50,796 nt of DNA from a virus. The notes beneath the pieces are model-generated. The model was given only the letters and a program-made list of their open reading frames with translations, ran no database searches and was not told the origin of the DNA. Made by a program: the position numbers and the translations under genes. Of the stretch, positions 39,802 to 48,717 are shown piece by piece. How positions within the stretch are numbered: position 1 is the stretch's first letter; every line of letters begins with the position of its first letter. The DNA lies in IMG/VR virus record IMGVR_UViG_3300005511_000879, positions 1 to 50,796 of that record; one strand, written 5' to 3'.

Positions 39802-39986
39802 ACCTGGCCGCACTCCCCCGCTGGGCCATTGCCCTGCTGATATTCATTCTGTTCGCCGTCGCCCCGGCCATCGCGCACCTGCTCGACGCGCCCAGCGACA
39901 CCGATGCCGCGCAAGCGGTAGCCCGCGACAAGGCCGATGCGCTCGCGCAGGCCAGGCCTGTCGCCCGTCTTGGAGACACGCCATGA
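39798..39986 (+). CDS. small membrane protein
   Basis: 62 residues with one membrane segment (about 7-26, RWAIALLIFILFAVAPAIAHLL) and an Ala/Asp-rich tail. GTG start overlaps the upstream stop. Topology unclear; an early membrane protein could affect the host envelope or exclusion. Confidence 0.6.
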   Translation: MNLAALPRWAIALLIFILFAVAPAIAHLLDAPSDTDAAQAVARDKADALAQARPVARLGDTP

Positions 39987-40354
39987 AAGCCTCCGGCCTC
40001 TTCTTTCTTTGCGGGCGGCCAAGCCCTGCGCACGCGATCTCGCCCGCCGGCGGCGACACCCTTGTCTGGATGTTGCCGCTGGTGGAGCGCACGAAGCGCG
40101 GCGTGCAGAAGGTCACTGCCTATTGGCCCGGGTCCGATGCCGCCCTGTTCGTGCAGATCCACGAGGCGCGGCTCAAGCCGGGCCAGGCGCTGAACCTCGA
40201 ATTTGACCGCGTGCGCCCCGTGCTGAACGAGCTGACGGCCACCGTCACCAGCTGCGCGCTCGCCCCCGATCGATGGCCGAAGACCGAGGTCGATCCCACC
40301 GCCGCTCCCCAATCCGCAACCACCGCAGCGCCTGGCTGCACGAGCAATTCATGA
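39983..40354 (+). CDS. hypothetical early protein
   Basis: 123 residues; beta-rich centre (DTLVWMLPLVERTKRGVQKVTAYWPGSDAALF, ALNLEFDRVRPVLNELTATVTSCALAP) and a low-complexity end. ATG overlaps the upstream stop. The strand pattern could fit an OB-fold, but no diagnostic motif is present. Confidence 0.6.
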   Translation: MKASGLFFLCGRPSPAHAISPAGGDTLVWMLPLVERTKRGVQKVTAYWPGSDAALFVQIHEARLKPGQALNLEFDRVRPVLNELTATVTSCALAPDRWPKTEVDPTAAPQSATTAAPGCTSNS

Positions 40355-41052
40355 AGAAACACATCATCGGCCTTACGGGCCTCGCAGGCGTTGGCAAAGA
40401 CACCGTCGCCGATCTGCTGATCACGCACTGCGGTTTCCGCAAGCTGGCCTTCGCCGACGCACTGCGCGTAGAAGTCGCCGAGGGTTTCGGCATCGACATT
40501 CGGTTGCTGACCGACCCTGCGACGAAGAACGAGCCGACCGACGCGCTCGCACTTAGCAAGTGCACGCATCGGCCCTTCCTCTATGCCGTGATCGCCACGC
40601 TCGCGGTCCGGGGCGACGCGCCGAAGACTGCCGCCGAATGGGCCATCTTCCTGGCGGCACCTCGATCACCGCGGCAGATCATGCAGTGGTGGGCCACGGA
40701 GTACCGCCGCACTGAAGACCCACGCTACTGGACACGGCAACTGTTGCAACGCGTCGTGGATTACCAGCGCGACGGCGCGATGCGCCTCATCGTGACCGAT
40801 TGCCGCTTCGCCAATGAAGTCGACACGCTGTATGCCATGGGAGGCCTACTCTGGCAGGTGACGCGCCCCGGCGTGAATCCCGATACGACCCCGGAAGGCA
40901 AGCATGTCAGCGCCACGGATGGCTCGCATTTCAAGCCCAGCATCGTCATTGCGAACGCGTACGACATCCGGCACCTGCAGCAGTTGGTCCTGAGCGATTT
41001 CTTCGCCCTGGAGACTGGCATCCCCTCCGCGAAAGTGACGGTGGCCGAATGA
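40351..41052 (+). CDS. deoxynucleoside monophosphate kinase, T4 gp1-like
   Basis: 233 residues. The P-loop GLTGLAGVGKDTVADLL (8-24), the FADALR segment and the SPRQIMQWWATEYRR motif identify a phage dNMP kinase, which phosphorylates dNMPs (in some phages modified ones) for DNA synthesis. Its first codon overlaps the upstream stop and its end overlaps the next gene. Length and motifs look intact. Confidence 0.85.
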   Translation: MKKHIIGLTGLAGVGKDTVADLLITHCGFRKLAFADALRVEVAEGFGIDIRLLTDPATKNEPTDALALSKCTHRPFLYAVIATLAVRGDAPKTAAEWAIFLAAPRSPRQIMQWWATEYRRTEDPRYWTRQLLQRVVDYQRDGAMRLIVTDCRFANEVDTLYAMGGLLWQVTRPGVNPDTTPEGKHVSATDGSHFKPSIVIANAYDIRHLQQLVLSDFFALETGIPSAKVTVAE

Positions 41053-41675
41053 ACTCGCCCCTCCAACACGCCCACGAGGCCGCGGTGGAAGAAGAGAAGG
41101 CGCCGGTCATCTGCACCGTCGCCGGCCCCCGTCAGCCCTTCTCCCCGGAAAGCTACAGCGGCGCCGAGCTGCAGGCCACGTGCCTTCGGCCAGGCGCCTA
41201 CAACGCGTTTGCGCTGCCGAGCCTGTTCAACGGGGCCAGGCGCACGCCGCCGCAGGCGGCGCTCGCCAACAGTGCCGTCCACACGTCGGGACGAACCAAG
41301 CCGGCCTACCTGCCGCGCGCCGGGAGCATTCCCGCGCTTCTGCTTGCCCACCTGCAGGCCAATGGCGGACACATGACCTATTCCGAGGTCGCGCGCCGCT
41401 TCGGCATGCCGCCCAGCAGCACCACGGCCGTCTTCAAGAAGACTCTCGAGGAAGGCCTTTTGCTGCGCATCGTGGTCGAAGGCCGCGCCGCCTTCGCGCT
41501 GCCCGGCTACGTGCCGCCGCCGGCGCCGCCCCGCCCGTCGAAAGAGTTCCTGGCCAGGCAAGCCAAGTTGACGAAGCGCCTGGCCGAGGTCGCCCTGCTG
41601 CAGCAGGAACTGCGAGATCTCCAGGCCCTTGAGCCGGCGCAAGCCGCCGTCTCCCATCAACCGAGCATGTCATGA
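41049..41675 (+). CDS. winged-helix DNA-binding-like protein
   Basis: 208 residues. A winged-helix region (about 92-155) contains GSIPALLLAHLQANGGHMTYSEVARRFGMPPSSTTAVFKKTLEEGLLLRIVVEGRAAFALPGY. A coiled helix follows (ARQAKLTKRLAEVALLQQELRDLQAL). The N-terminal third is unstructured-looking. Probably a phage regulator or replication accessory factor acting early. Confidence 0.7.
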   Translation: MNSPLQHAHEAAVEEEKAPVICTVAGPRQPFSPESYSGAELQATCLRPGAYNAFALPSLFNGARRTPPQAALANSAVHTSGRTKPAYLPRAGSIPALLLAHLQANGGHMTYSEVARRFGMPPSSTTAVFKKTLEEGLLLRIVVEGRAAFALPGYVPPPAPPRPSKEFLARQAKLTKRLAEVALLQQELRDLQALEPAQAAVSHQPSMS

Positions 41676-43849
41676 CCAAACCCGCCACCCACAAGACCTG
41701 TCACGGCGTGCTCCTGCCGCTTGACGCCTTCGCCGCCAACAAGGCCAATCCGGACGGCCTGCAGCGCTACTGCCGCGATTGCCAGAAGGCCCACCGCGCC
41801 GACTGGACAAAGCGCAACGCCGAGAAGATCGCCGCGTACAACGCAAAGCGCCGCGGCGGCGACGCGGCGGCAACCGCCGACGTCGACGCCAAGGCCTCCG
41901 TGCCTTCAAAGGCACTGCGCAAGTCCGGCGTGAAGGGGGATGTGCAAGCCACGGAGCCGGCGCCCACCGGCCTGGCCGAGCTACCCCACTCCGCCATCGT
42001 CCCCAGCCTGACGAACCCGCGCAAGCACTTCGACCATGCCTTCATCACGGAGCTGGCCGAAAGCATCAAGGCGCAGGGCGTGGCGCAGCCGATCTTGGTG
42101 CGCCCGCTGCCGGGCTCGCGCATGGCGGAGACGTACTCCGACCGGCGCGCCGATGCCCCGCGCCCGACGCACGAGATCGTGGCCGGCGAGCAGCGCTGGC
42201 GCGCTTGCGCCCTGGCCGGCGTGCGCATGGTGCCGGCGCTGATTCGCCGCCTGACCGATGCCGAAATGCTGCAGCTGCAACTGGTGGAGAACCTCAAGCG
42301 GCGCGATCTGCATCCGATGGAAGAAGCCGAGGGCTACGAGCGCCTGCGCGACACGCTGGGCATGTCGGCCGAAGACATTGCCGACCGCATCGGCAAGGGC
42401 CGCTCCTATGTCTACAAGAGACTGGCGCTGCTCAACCTCGAGCCCGAGGCGCGGGAGGCCTTCTACGAGGGCAAGCTGACCCGGTCGACGGCCGAACTGG
42501 TGGCAATGCGCCAGCCGAACCTGCAGCTGCAGGTGCTCAAGGAAATCACCGCGCCGGACTTCCACGGCGAGCCGATGAGTTTCCGCAAGGCCAAGGCCCA
42601 CGTCGACGAGCGCTACATGCTGCGGCTCGGCAGCGCCCCGTTCAAGATCACCGACGAGACATTGGTGCCTGAAGCCGGCAGCTGCCGCACGTGCCCGAAG
42701 CGCTCGGGCGCCAACCCCGAGCTGTTCGACGACGTGGCGCACGCGGACACCTGCACCGACCCCACGTGCTTCGCCGGCAAGAAGGAAGCGCACTACGTGC
42801 GGATCCGCGCCGCGGCGGAGGCCAAGGGGCAGACGGTCATCACGGGCCGCGAAGCCAAGGAAATCATGCCCGACAGCAACACGCTGCGCGGCTACACCAA
42901 GGTCGACGATCACCAGGCGCTCGGCGGCCAGATGAAGACCCTGCGCAAGGTGCTCGGCAAGGACATGCCGACGCCCACGCTGATCGAAGACCCGAAGACG
43001 CACGAGCTGGTCGAAGTGCTGCCCACGGCCCAGGTCGGCAAGCTGCTCAAGGAACAGGGCATCACCAAAGCGCCCACGGTCGAGACTAGCGAGGCGGCGG
43101 CACAGCGCCAGGGCGTGGAGACCTTCGAACAGATCTGGCGCAAACAGGCGGTCGAGCGGATCGACGAAGCGCTCGCGGCCGACCTGGGCGAAGGCTTCAG
43201 CGCACCGGTGCAGCGCCTTGTGGCCCACCTGCTGGTCGACGGCCTCGGCACCGAAGAACGGCAACACGTGTGCGCCCTGCTGAAGCTCGGCAAGGTCGCC
43301 CCGCGCGAGGCCATCGAGAGCCACATCGACACCTGTCCCGAGGGTGAATGCGAGCGCGTGCTGATGCTGCTGCTGGTACAGCACGACATGCGCACGCTGG
43401 TCGACGGCGCAACCGGCAAGGCCACCGCCTCTGCGCGCATCGAGGCCGTGGCCAAGGACTTCAACATCGACGTGGCCGCCATCAAGGCCGGCGTGAAGGC
43501 CGCCATGAAGAAGGCGGCCAGCGAGAAGAAGGTCGAGAGCGCCGCCGCTGCGGTGCGCGCCCAGGCTGCGCCCGCCAAGCCCGCGCGCAAGCCGAAGCCC
43601 AGCGCGGCCGAGGCCACCGCCGAGATCGCCAAGCAGATGCAGGCAGCGGCCAACCCCAACGCCTTCACGGTCGGGCAGCGCGTGCAGCTGAAGACCGACC
43701 TGCGCAAAGGCGTCGATGTGTTCAACACGCACGGCGTCGAAGCCGAAGTGCTGCGCCCCCAAGGCGACCGCGCCTGGGAAGTACGGCCCGACACCCTTTC
43801 CTTCTCCCTGATTGCTGACTACACCGAAATGGAGGCTATCCAGCCATGA
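41672..43849 (+). CDS. large ParB-like protein with N-terminal zinc ribbon
   Basis: 725 residues. N-terminal CHGVLLPLDAFAANKANPDGLQRYCRDCQKAHR is a Cys4-type zinc ribbon as in HNH-associated proteins. Residues about 108-330 are a ParB/KorB core: NPRKHFD, HEIVAGEQRWRACALAGV (box II-like, CTP-binding), ENLKRRDLHPMEEAEGY, and an HTH (SAEDIADRIGKGRSYVYKRLALLNL). Cys pairs near 350-385 may bind another metal. The C-terminal 60 residues look like a small beta-barrel. No ParA is present, so plasmid-like partition is unlikely; control of DNA or a nuclease role is possible. Confidence 0.85.
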   Translation: MTKPATHKTCHGVLLPLDAFAANKANPDGLQRYCRDCQKAHRADWTKRNAEKIAAYNAKRRGGDAAATADVDAKASVPSKALRKSGVKGDVQATEPAPTGLAELPHSAIVPSLTNPRKHFDHAFITELAESIKAQGVAQPILVRPLPGSRMAETYSDRRADAPRPTHEIVAGEQRWRACALAGVRMVPALIRRLTDAEMLQLQLVENLKRRDLHPMEEAEGYERLRDTLGMSAEDIADRIGKGRSYVYKRLALLNLEPEAREAFYEGKLTRSTAELVAMRQPNLQLQVLKEITAPDFHGEPMSFRKAKAHVDERYMLRLGSAPFKITDETLVPEAGSCRTCPKRSGANPELFDDVAHADTCTDPTCFAGKKEAHYVRIRAAAEAKGQTVITGREAKEIMPDSNTLRGYTKVDDHQALGGQMKTLRKVLGKDMPTPTLIEDPKTHELVEVLPTAQVGKLLKEQGITKAPTVETSEAAAQRQGVETFEQIWRKQAVERIDEALAADLGEGFSAPVQRLVAHLLVDGLGTEERQHVCALLKLGKVAPREAIESHIDTCPEGECERVLMLLLVQHDMRTLVDGATGKATASARIEAVAKDFNIDVAAIKAGVKAAMKKAASEKKVESAAAAVRAQAAPAKPARKPKPSAAEATAEIAKQMQAAANPNAFTVGQRVQLKTDLRKGVDVFNTHGVEAEVLRPQGDRAWEVRPDTLSFSLIADYTEMEAIQP

Positions 43850-44538
43850 CCACGCCCAACTTCATCTATCTGACCGGCGAGGCGCAGCCACTGAAGCTGG
43901 GCGCAGAGGACCGCCGCTTCTTCGCGATCCCTCAGAAATTCCACGAAGACGCTCTGGACGCCGGCATTGCTGCGTGGTTCGGCGTGAACAAGGTCGAAGC
44001 CGAGAGGAACTTCATTCGCAGCAGGATGGGGGCGGCCGTTGCCGCGGTGCTCAGTGCGAGCATGCCCTGCGGCCACTCGTGCCGCCATGACAGCAAGTTC
44101 GGATTCATCCCCGAAGCGGGATGCCCTGTGCATGACGCCGCCGCACCAGCGGAGGTACCGGCCAGCGAACCCGAACAGTGCTTCAGCACGGACGGGGAAG
44201 AGTTCCGCTACACCGAGCTGCACGAAGCGCTCGACTCTATCGATGGCGATGAAGGCCTGACCGAAGGGCGCGTCATCCACCAGGCGGATGCCGTCCGTCA
44301 AGCCGCCAGCCACTACTTCAGCGTCGACAGCCTGCTCGAAGACATCGGCGAGCGCGCCTACGAAGACGTGGGCGAGTACGCCGACACCTTCCCTGATCTC
44401 GCGAAGCCGAAGGTAGCGGAGCTGCAGGCCATGGTCGCGGCATGGCTCGACGCCAACGTCGACATCAGCTTCTACTCCGTGCGCAACGTGCGCGAGATCA
44501 CCGTGACGGCCGACATGATCAAGGAGCGCCAGTCATGA
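43846..44538 (+). CDS. hypothetical early protein
   Basis: 230 residues, acidic. The centre contains CGHSCRHDSKFGFIPEAGCPVH, a possible metal site (Cys3His2-like), and the C-terminal half is helical (KPKVAELQAMVAAWLDANVDISFYSVRNVREITVTADM). ATG overlaps the ParB-like stop. No family recognised. Confidence 0.65.
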   Translation: MTTPNFIYLTGEAQPLKLGAEDRRFFAIPQKFHEDALDAGIAAWFGVNKVEAERNFIRSRMGAAVAAVLSASMPCGHSCRHDSKFGFIPEAGCPVHDAAAPAEVPASEPEQCFSTDGEEFRYTELHEALDSIDGDEGLTEGRVIHQADAVRQAASHYFSVDSLLEDIGERAYEDVGEYADTFPDLAKPKVAELQAMVAAWLDANVDISFYSVRNVREITVTADMIKERQS

Positions 44539-45407
44539 ACGCCATCATCAACCTGGCGCAGCCCATCACCGCCCTGTTCACCCCCCTGCCGGAGTTCGTG
44601 AGCACCGCCCAGCTGTTAGCCGCGCTCGGCATCGAGCGAGTGGATTACCGCACCGCTATGCACATTCGCGATTGGATGGAGCAGCAATCCTGGCGCCCAA
44701 CCATCCAGCGCGTCAACGGCATTCATGTGCGCGGCTACGCGAGGCCGGCCACCCCGATTGACGACGCCAGCAACCTGCGTGCCCTCATCGTGCAATACGG
44801 CAATGCGTCATATCGGCACGACGCGGGATCCGCCTCTGCGCTGGGCAAGAAGATCAACGCACTGGTCGATTCCAGGGCAGCCGCATCAGCAGCCGCGCAG
44901 CCTGGCGAACCGCAGGATGGCGACCGCCTGAAGTGGCTGATCGACACCATGTCGTGCGAAGCGCTGATCGAGGTCGGGATCTTCCCGTTCGTCATGTCCT
45001 CCGACAGTGACTGGCGAGTGCTGGTCGACGACGCCATGCGAGCGCATGCGAAGCGCTCGCAGGATGGCACGTGCAGGACCATGACCAGCAAGGCGCTGAA
45101 AGCTGTCATCGCGGAACGCCTGCGCCAGCAGTCCGACGAAGGCTGGACCCCGGAGCACGACGACGAGCACGTCAATGACGAACTCGCCGCCATGGCCGCC
45201 TACTACGCCATGCCCGTTGGCGCCCGCGACTGGCCGGCCTCGGAAACCGGCTACGGCGCGACCTTCGGCGAGGCCATCCGCCCCGAGGGCTGGCAAGCCA
45301 AGGAGAGCGATCGGTGGGATGAACTGGTCAAGGCCGGCGCGCTGGTGTTGAGCGAGCTGGAGCGCCTCGAGCGCGCCGATGCTGTCTTGACGGGCGGTGC
45401 GGCATGA
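44535..45407 (+). CDS. two-part hypothetical early protein
   Basis: 290 residues. The N-terminal half (MNAIINLAQPITALFTPLPEFVSTAQLLAALGIERVDYRTAMHIRDWM) includes a small DNA-binding-like helix pair. The C-terminal 105 residues (MTSKALKAVIAERLRQQSDEGWTPEHDDEHVNDELAAMAAYYAMP) match a widespread phage module with the signature ER-RQ---EGWTPEHDD, which exists as a separate gene in other phages. It appears to be a fusion. The module's function is not established. Confidence 0.7.
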   Translation: MNAIINLAQPITALFTPLPEFVSTAQLLAALGIERVDYRTAMHIRDWMEQQSWRPTIQRVNGIHVRGYARPATPIDDASNLRALIVQYGNASYRHDAGSASALGKKINALVDSRAAASAAAQPGEPQDGDRLKWLIDTMSCEALIEVGIFPFVMSSDSDWRVLVDDAMRAHAKRSQDGTCRTMTSKALKAVIAERLRQQSDEGWTPEHDDEHVNDELAAMAAYYAMPVGARDWPASETGYGATFGEAIRPEGWQAKESDRWDELVKAGALVLSELERLERADAVLTGGAA

Positions 45408-47296
45408 ACACGGTTGAGATCAGGCACTTTCATGCGTTCGTGGGCCTGGGCGGCGGCGCACGCGGCTTCAACAAGGCCAATCCACGCGTTGGCAACACGC
45501 AGGCGAAGTTCCGCTGCATCGGCGGCATCGATGTCGACGCGGCGGCCATCCGCGACTTCAACCGGCTCGCCGGTGTCCAGGGCACGGTGCTGGATCTCTT
45601 CGATCGCAGCCAGTACGAGGCGTTTCACGGCCGCACGCCGCCGGCCGCATGGGTCGAGGCCACGGTGGCCGACGTGCACCGCGCGGCCGGCCACGAGCGT
45701 CCGCACATCATCTTTCTCTCGGCTCCGTGCAAGGGCTTCAGCGGCCTGCTGTCCGAAGGCAAGAGCAAGACCGACAAGTACCAGGCGCTCAACCGGCTCA
45801 CGCTGCGCGGCGTGTGGCTGATGCTCGAGGCCTGGAAAGACGATCCGGTCGAAATGATCCTGTTCGAGAACGTGCCGCGCATCGCCACGCGCGGCCGGCA
45901 CCTGCTCGACCAGATCACCGGCCTGCTGCGCAGCTACGGCTACGCAGTGGCCGAGACGACGCACGACTGCGGCGAGATCGGTGGCCTGGCCCAAAGTCGC
46001 AAGCGCTTCCTGCTGGTGGCGCGCCACATCGAGAAGGTGCCGCCCTTCCTGTACGAGCCCGAGAAGCGCCCCCTGCGTGCGGTGGGCGACGTGCTGGGCA
46101 AGATGCTGATGCCGGGCGACATGCGCGCAGGCCCGATGCACCGCATCCCCGCGCTGCAATGGAAGACCTGGGTGCGTCTGGCCTTCGTCGAGGCCGGCAG
46201 CGACTGGCGCAGCCTGAACAAGCTGGCTGTGGAGAACGGGCACCTGCGCGACTACCTGATCGTTCCTGAGATGCATGGCGGTGCCCTCGGAGTGCGAGAG
46301 TGGTCGAAGCCGTCAGGCGTGGTTGCGGGCCGCAGCTTCCCACTGAACGGCGCGTTCTCGGTCGCTGACCCGCGTCAGCAGCTCTATGCAGCCGGCTACG
46401 GCGTCACGTCCTGGGATGCGACCAGCGGCGCCGTAGCGGGAGAGTCGCTGCCGTCGAATGGCAAGTTCGCGGTGGCTGATCCGCGCGCGCCTGCGGCCGC
46501 GCTGCAGTACCAGCAGTACGGCGTGCTGGACTGGGCCGAGCCGATGGGCGCGGTGATCGGCGTGAAGTCGCCTGGCCAAGGCACGTTCAGCGTGGCGGAC
46601 CCGCGCGCCAGCGGCGTGCGCCACAACAACGTGTTCCGCGTGGTGCCGTGGGACAAGCCGGGCACGACGGTCACAGCCGGCACCGGCCCATCCGCCGGCG
46701 GCACCGCGGTAGCAGATCCTCGCCAGCCCGGCCTCGCGTTCAGCAAGTACTCGGTGACGGCGTTCGACGAAGCGGCCGGCACGGTCATCAGCGGTAGCAC
46801 CACCGGCCAGGGCGCATTCGCCGTGGCAGACCCGCGCAGCGGCATCCAGCGCGGCAAGGGCGACAACTACCTGACGGCCGGTCACTACGGCGTGATGCCG
46901 TGGACCGAGCCCGCCGGCGCCGTGAGCGCGGCAGCCGGCCACGACAACGGCCGGTGGAGCGTCGCAGATCCGCGCATGCCTGCCGCGGCCGACAAGGTGG
47001 TGTGCCGCATCCAGGCGCTCGACGGCACCTGGCACCGCCCTTTCACCACGCTGGAACTGGCAGCTCTGCAATCGCTGTTCGATCCGGAGGAACGCTTCGA
47101 GCTGGACGGGTTGAGCGATCAGGCATGGCGCGAGCGTATCGGCAACGCCGTGCCCAGCGACGCCGCCTGCGCAATCGCGGGCGTGATGGGCACCACGCTG
47201 CTGTTGGCCTGGAGCGGCGAGACGTTCATGCTGTCCGCGCAGCCGATCTGGGTGCGCGACGTGGCGATGGCTTTGGCCGTCCAGGGAGGCATCTGA
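45404..47296 (+). CDS. cytosine-C5 DNA methyltransferase with VADPR repeats
   Basis: 630 residues. Motif I FVGLGGGARGF (12-22), motif IV SAPCKGFSG with the nucleophile Cys109, motif VI FENV (154-157), motif VIII QSRKRFLLVA (197-206) and motif X RIGNAVPSDAA are all present, so a C5 methyltransferase is likely active. Between motifs VIII and X, where target recognition occurs, are six repeats of 37-46 residues ending in VADPR. It overlaps its upstream neighbour by four bases. It could protect phage DNA from host restriction. No cognate nuclease is seen. Confidence 0.9.
   Translation: MNTVEIRHFHAFVGLGGGARGFNKANPRVGNTQAKFRCIGGIDVDAAAIRDFNRLAGVQGTVLDLFDRSQYEAFHGRTPPAAWVEATVADVHRAAGHERPHIIFLSAPCKGFSGLLSEGKSKTDKYQALNRLTLRGVWLMLEAWKDDPVEMILFENVPRIATRGRHLLDQITGLLRSYGYAVAETTHDCGEIGGLAQSRKRFLLVARHIEKVPPFLYEPEKRPLRAVGDVLGKMLMPGDMRAGPMHRIPALQWKTWVRLAFVEAGSDWRSLNKLAVENGHLRDYLIVPEMHGGALGVREWSKPSGVVAGRSFPLNGAFSVADPRQQLYAAGYGVTSWDATSGAVAGESLPSNGKFAVADPRAPAAALQYQQYGVLDWAEPMGAVIGVKSPGQGTFSVADPRASGVRHNNVFRVVPWDKPGTTVTAGTGPSAGGTAVADPRQPGLAFSKYSVTAFDEAAGTVISGSTTGQGAFAVADPRSGIQRGKGDNYLTAGHYGVMPWTEPAGAVSAAAGHDNGRWSVADPRMPAAADKVVCRIQALDGTWHRPFTTLELAALQSLFDPEERFELDGLSDQAWRERIGNAVPSDAACAIAGVMGTTLLLAWSGETFMLSAQPIWVRDVAMALAVQGGI
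46301..46975 (+). repeat. six VADPR repeats inside methyltransferase
   Basis: Six repeats with spacings of 37, 40, 39, 38 and 46 residues, pattern W--P-GAV-G-S---G-F-VADPR. The DNA repeats are diverged, so the protein pattern is maintained by selection. They fill the target-recognition region. Confidence 0.85.
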
Positions 47297-47340
47297 TGCG
47301 CCCGTGGACTGCCAACAGCGTGAGATGCGCCGGCGAACTT

Positions 47341-48018
47341 TCAGCGGCGCCAGCGACTGGCGGCCAGTCGAACGCGAAGGCTGAGACGATGCTGAAGATG
47401 CTCCCAACTCTCAGTTGGCTGCGATCGCAGATCGGGAGAGAGTGTCAGCGCACTACGGAACTCCTCAAGTGCCGTCTGAGCCGCCACGAGATCAAACCCT
47501 ATCTGATTGAGTTGGTCGATGGCCGCCGCTCGTGCACTGAACTCGGCTGTATTCATCTCGTCATCTCTCGAGAGATCGATGAGAGCTACGGTTTGCTTCG
47601 CGAACGTGATACGGGTGCACAGCTCCGCAAGGCGGGCGGCATGGGTATGGGGCGACGCACTCAGCCGAACGAGCTGCTCTTCGGACGGAAGAGGCACTGC
47701 AACGAACCGATTGGCTGCGCCGAGGAATTCGAGAATTCCGTCATGTGGCAGCTGGTTCGCCAAGCGCAGATTGACGGACTGTACGTTGAGCACTGCCGCT
47801 CGCATTTCGATCAGCATGAAGGTGACCAGCGCCGCAGTGACGCCGGCGACGGTGACCGCTTCCCGTCGGCGCTGACGCTCCTGCGTACCTGCGATCCGTA
47901 CCGCGAAAAAGATCGCAGCCGCGGCGCCGATCGCTTGCGCCCATCCGGACCACTCGGCCTTCGTCATGCAGAGCGGCCACCAGTTCAATCCGAACAGGCA
48001 GTATTCAGGAGTCGGCAT
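47341..48018 (-). CDS. membrane protein in reverse-strand insert
   Basis: 225 residues. A membrane segment (about 25-43, WAQAIGAAAAIFFAVRIA) and a second hydrophobic helix (about 55-75, VTVAGVTAALVTFMLIEMRAAVL) precede a long helical cytoplasmic part. GAGGAAAA stands before the ATG. It runs against the early operon and seems part of a three-gene minus-strand insert. Accessory function unknown. Confidence 0.75.
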   Translation of the reverse strand: MPTPEYCLFGLNWWPLCMTKAEWSGWAQAIGAAAAIFFAVRIAGTQERQRRREAVTVAGVTAALVTFMLIEMRAAVLNVQSVNLRLANQLPHDGILEFLGAANRFVAVPLPSEEQLVRLSASPHTHAARLAELCTRITFAKQTVALIDLSRDDEMNTAEFSARAAAIDQLNQIGFDLVAAQTALEEFRSALTLSPDLRSQPTESWEHLQHRLSLRVRLAASRWRR

Positions 48019-48072
48019 CGGGGTTTTCCTCGTTGGGCGCGCATCGTAGCGCGCCAGGCGATCGAACCGATG

Positions 48073-48324
48073 TCAGTCCTCAAGTGGCTCGTCGAGCCGC
48101 TTGTCGATGCGCACACGAGCAGCTGCGACCGCCGCATCCAGCGCCGCCTGGTGCGTAGCGAACTCGCCTTTCAGCTTGTCGGCGGTGAAAACCTCGAGTC
48201 CCTTTTCGTTTCGCACCGTATAACCGAACGCCTCGAACATTCCCGGCGCACCGCCGGCACGCGGGAATATCAGGTAGCCACGGTGTTCGATTCGAAGGTC
48301 TGTGTAGGTGTGCTGCTGTTCCAT
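48073..48324 (-). CDS. small hypothetical protein in reverse-strand insert
   Basis: 83 residues, with the N-terminal half beta (RIEHRGYLIFPRAGGAPGMFEAFGYTV) and the C-terminal half a charged helix (ATHQAALDAAVAAARVRIDKRLDE). No signal peptide or known motif. A perfect 7-bp hairpin (48036-48055) lies between this gene and the next one downstream. Confidence 0.7.
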   Translation of the reverse strand: MEQQHTYTDLRIEHRGYLIFPRAGGAPGMFEAFGYTVRNEKGLEVFTADKLKGEFATHQAALDAAVAAARVRIDKRLDEPLED

Positions 48325-48395
48325 CGTGATCTCGATTGTGCAAAGGACACCAGTATCGGCGCGCTCGCCCAACTCTTCCAAGAGGTGAACTCCGC

Positions 48396-48689
48396 CTACT
48401 TCGAGGGCCACGCCGCGGCGATCAGCGCCGCAATCGCCACGAATGCCGCGAGTCCTGCCCAACGGGCTGACCATACCGCGGCATTTGCGGATCGAGTTGC
48501 CGCATCGAGAGCGATGGCCTCGGCCGCCGAACTTCGAGCTGCTTCAGCGCTGCGAATCCATTCACTAGCCAGCGCCCTGCTGCGATCGTCGGCCCAAACA
48601 CCCTGCGCAAGGCCGTTTCGGAGCGCCAGTTCCGGATCGTCGCGCTCGGCCGTCCACGCAATCACTTCTTCCATGGTCCTGAACGCCAT
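48396..48689 (-). CDS. tail-anchored membrane protein in reverse-strand insert
   Basis: 97 residues: a charged helical body and one C-terminal membrane segment (about 75-93, WAGLAAFVAIAALIAAAW). GGAGG lies before the ATG. First gene of the minus-strand insert; its promoter should lie near 48690-48740 but I could not fix it. Confidence 0.7.
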   Translation of the reverse strand: MAFRTMEEVIAWTAERDDPELALRNGLAQGVWADDRSRALASEWIRSAEAARSSAAEAIALDAATRSANAAVWSARWAGLAAFVAIAALIAAAWPSK

Positions 48690-48717
48690 GCCTACCTCCG
48701 TCGGTTGAAAGGACAGT

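Noticed and set aside
46900-48708. Long plus-strand frame across methyltransferase end and reverse insert
   Set aside because: Overlaps the methyltransferase in another frame and runs antisense to three better genes.
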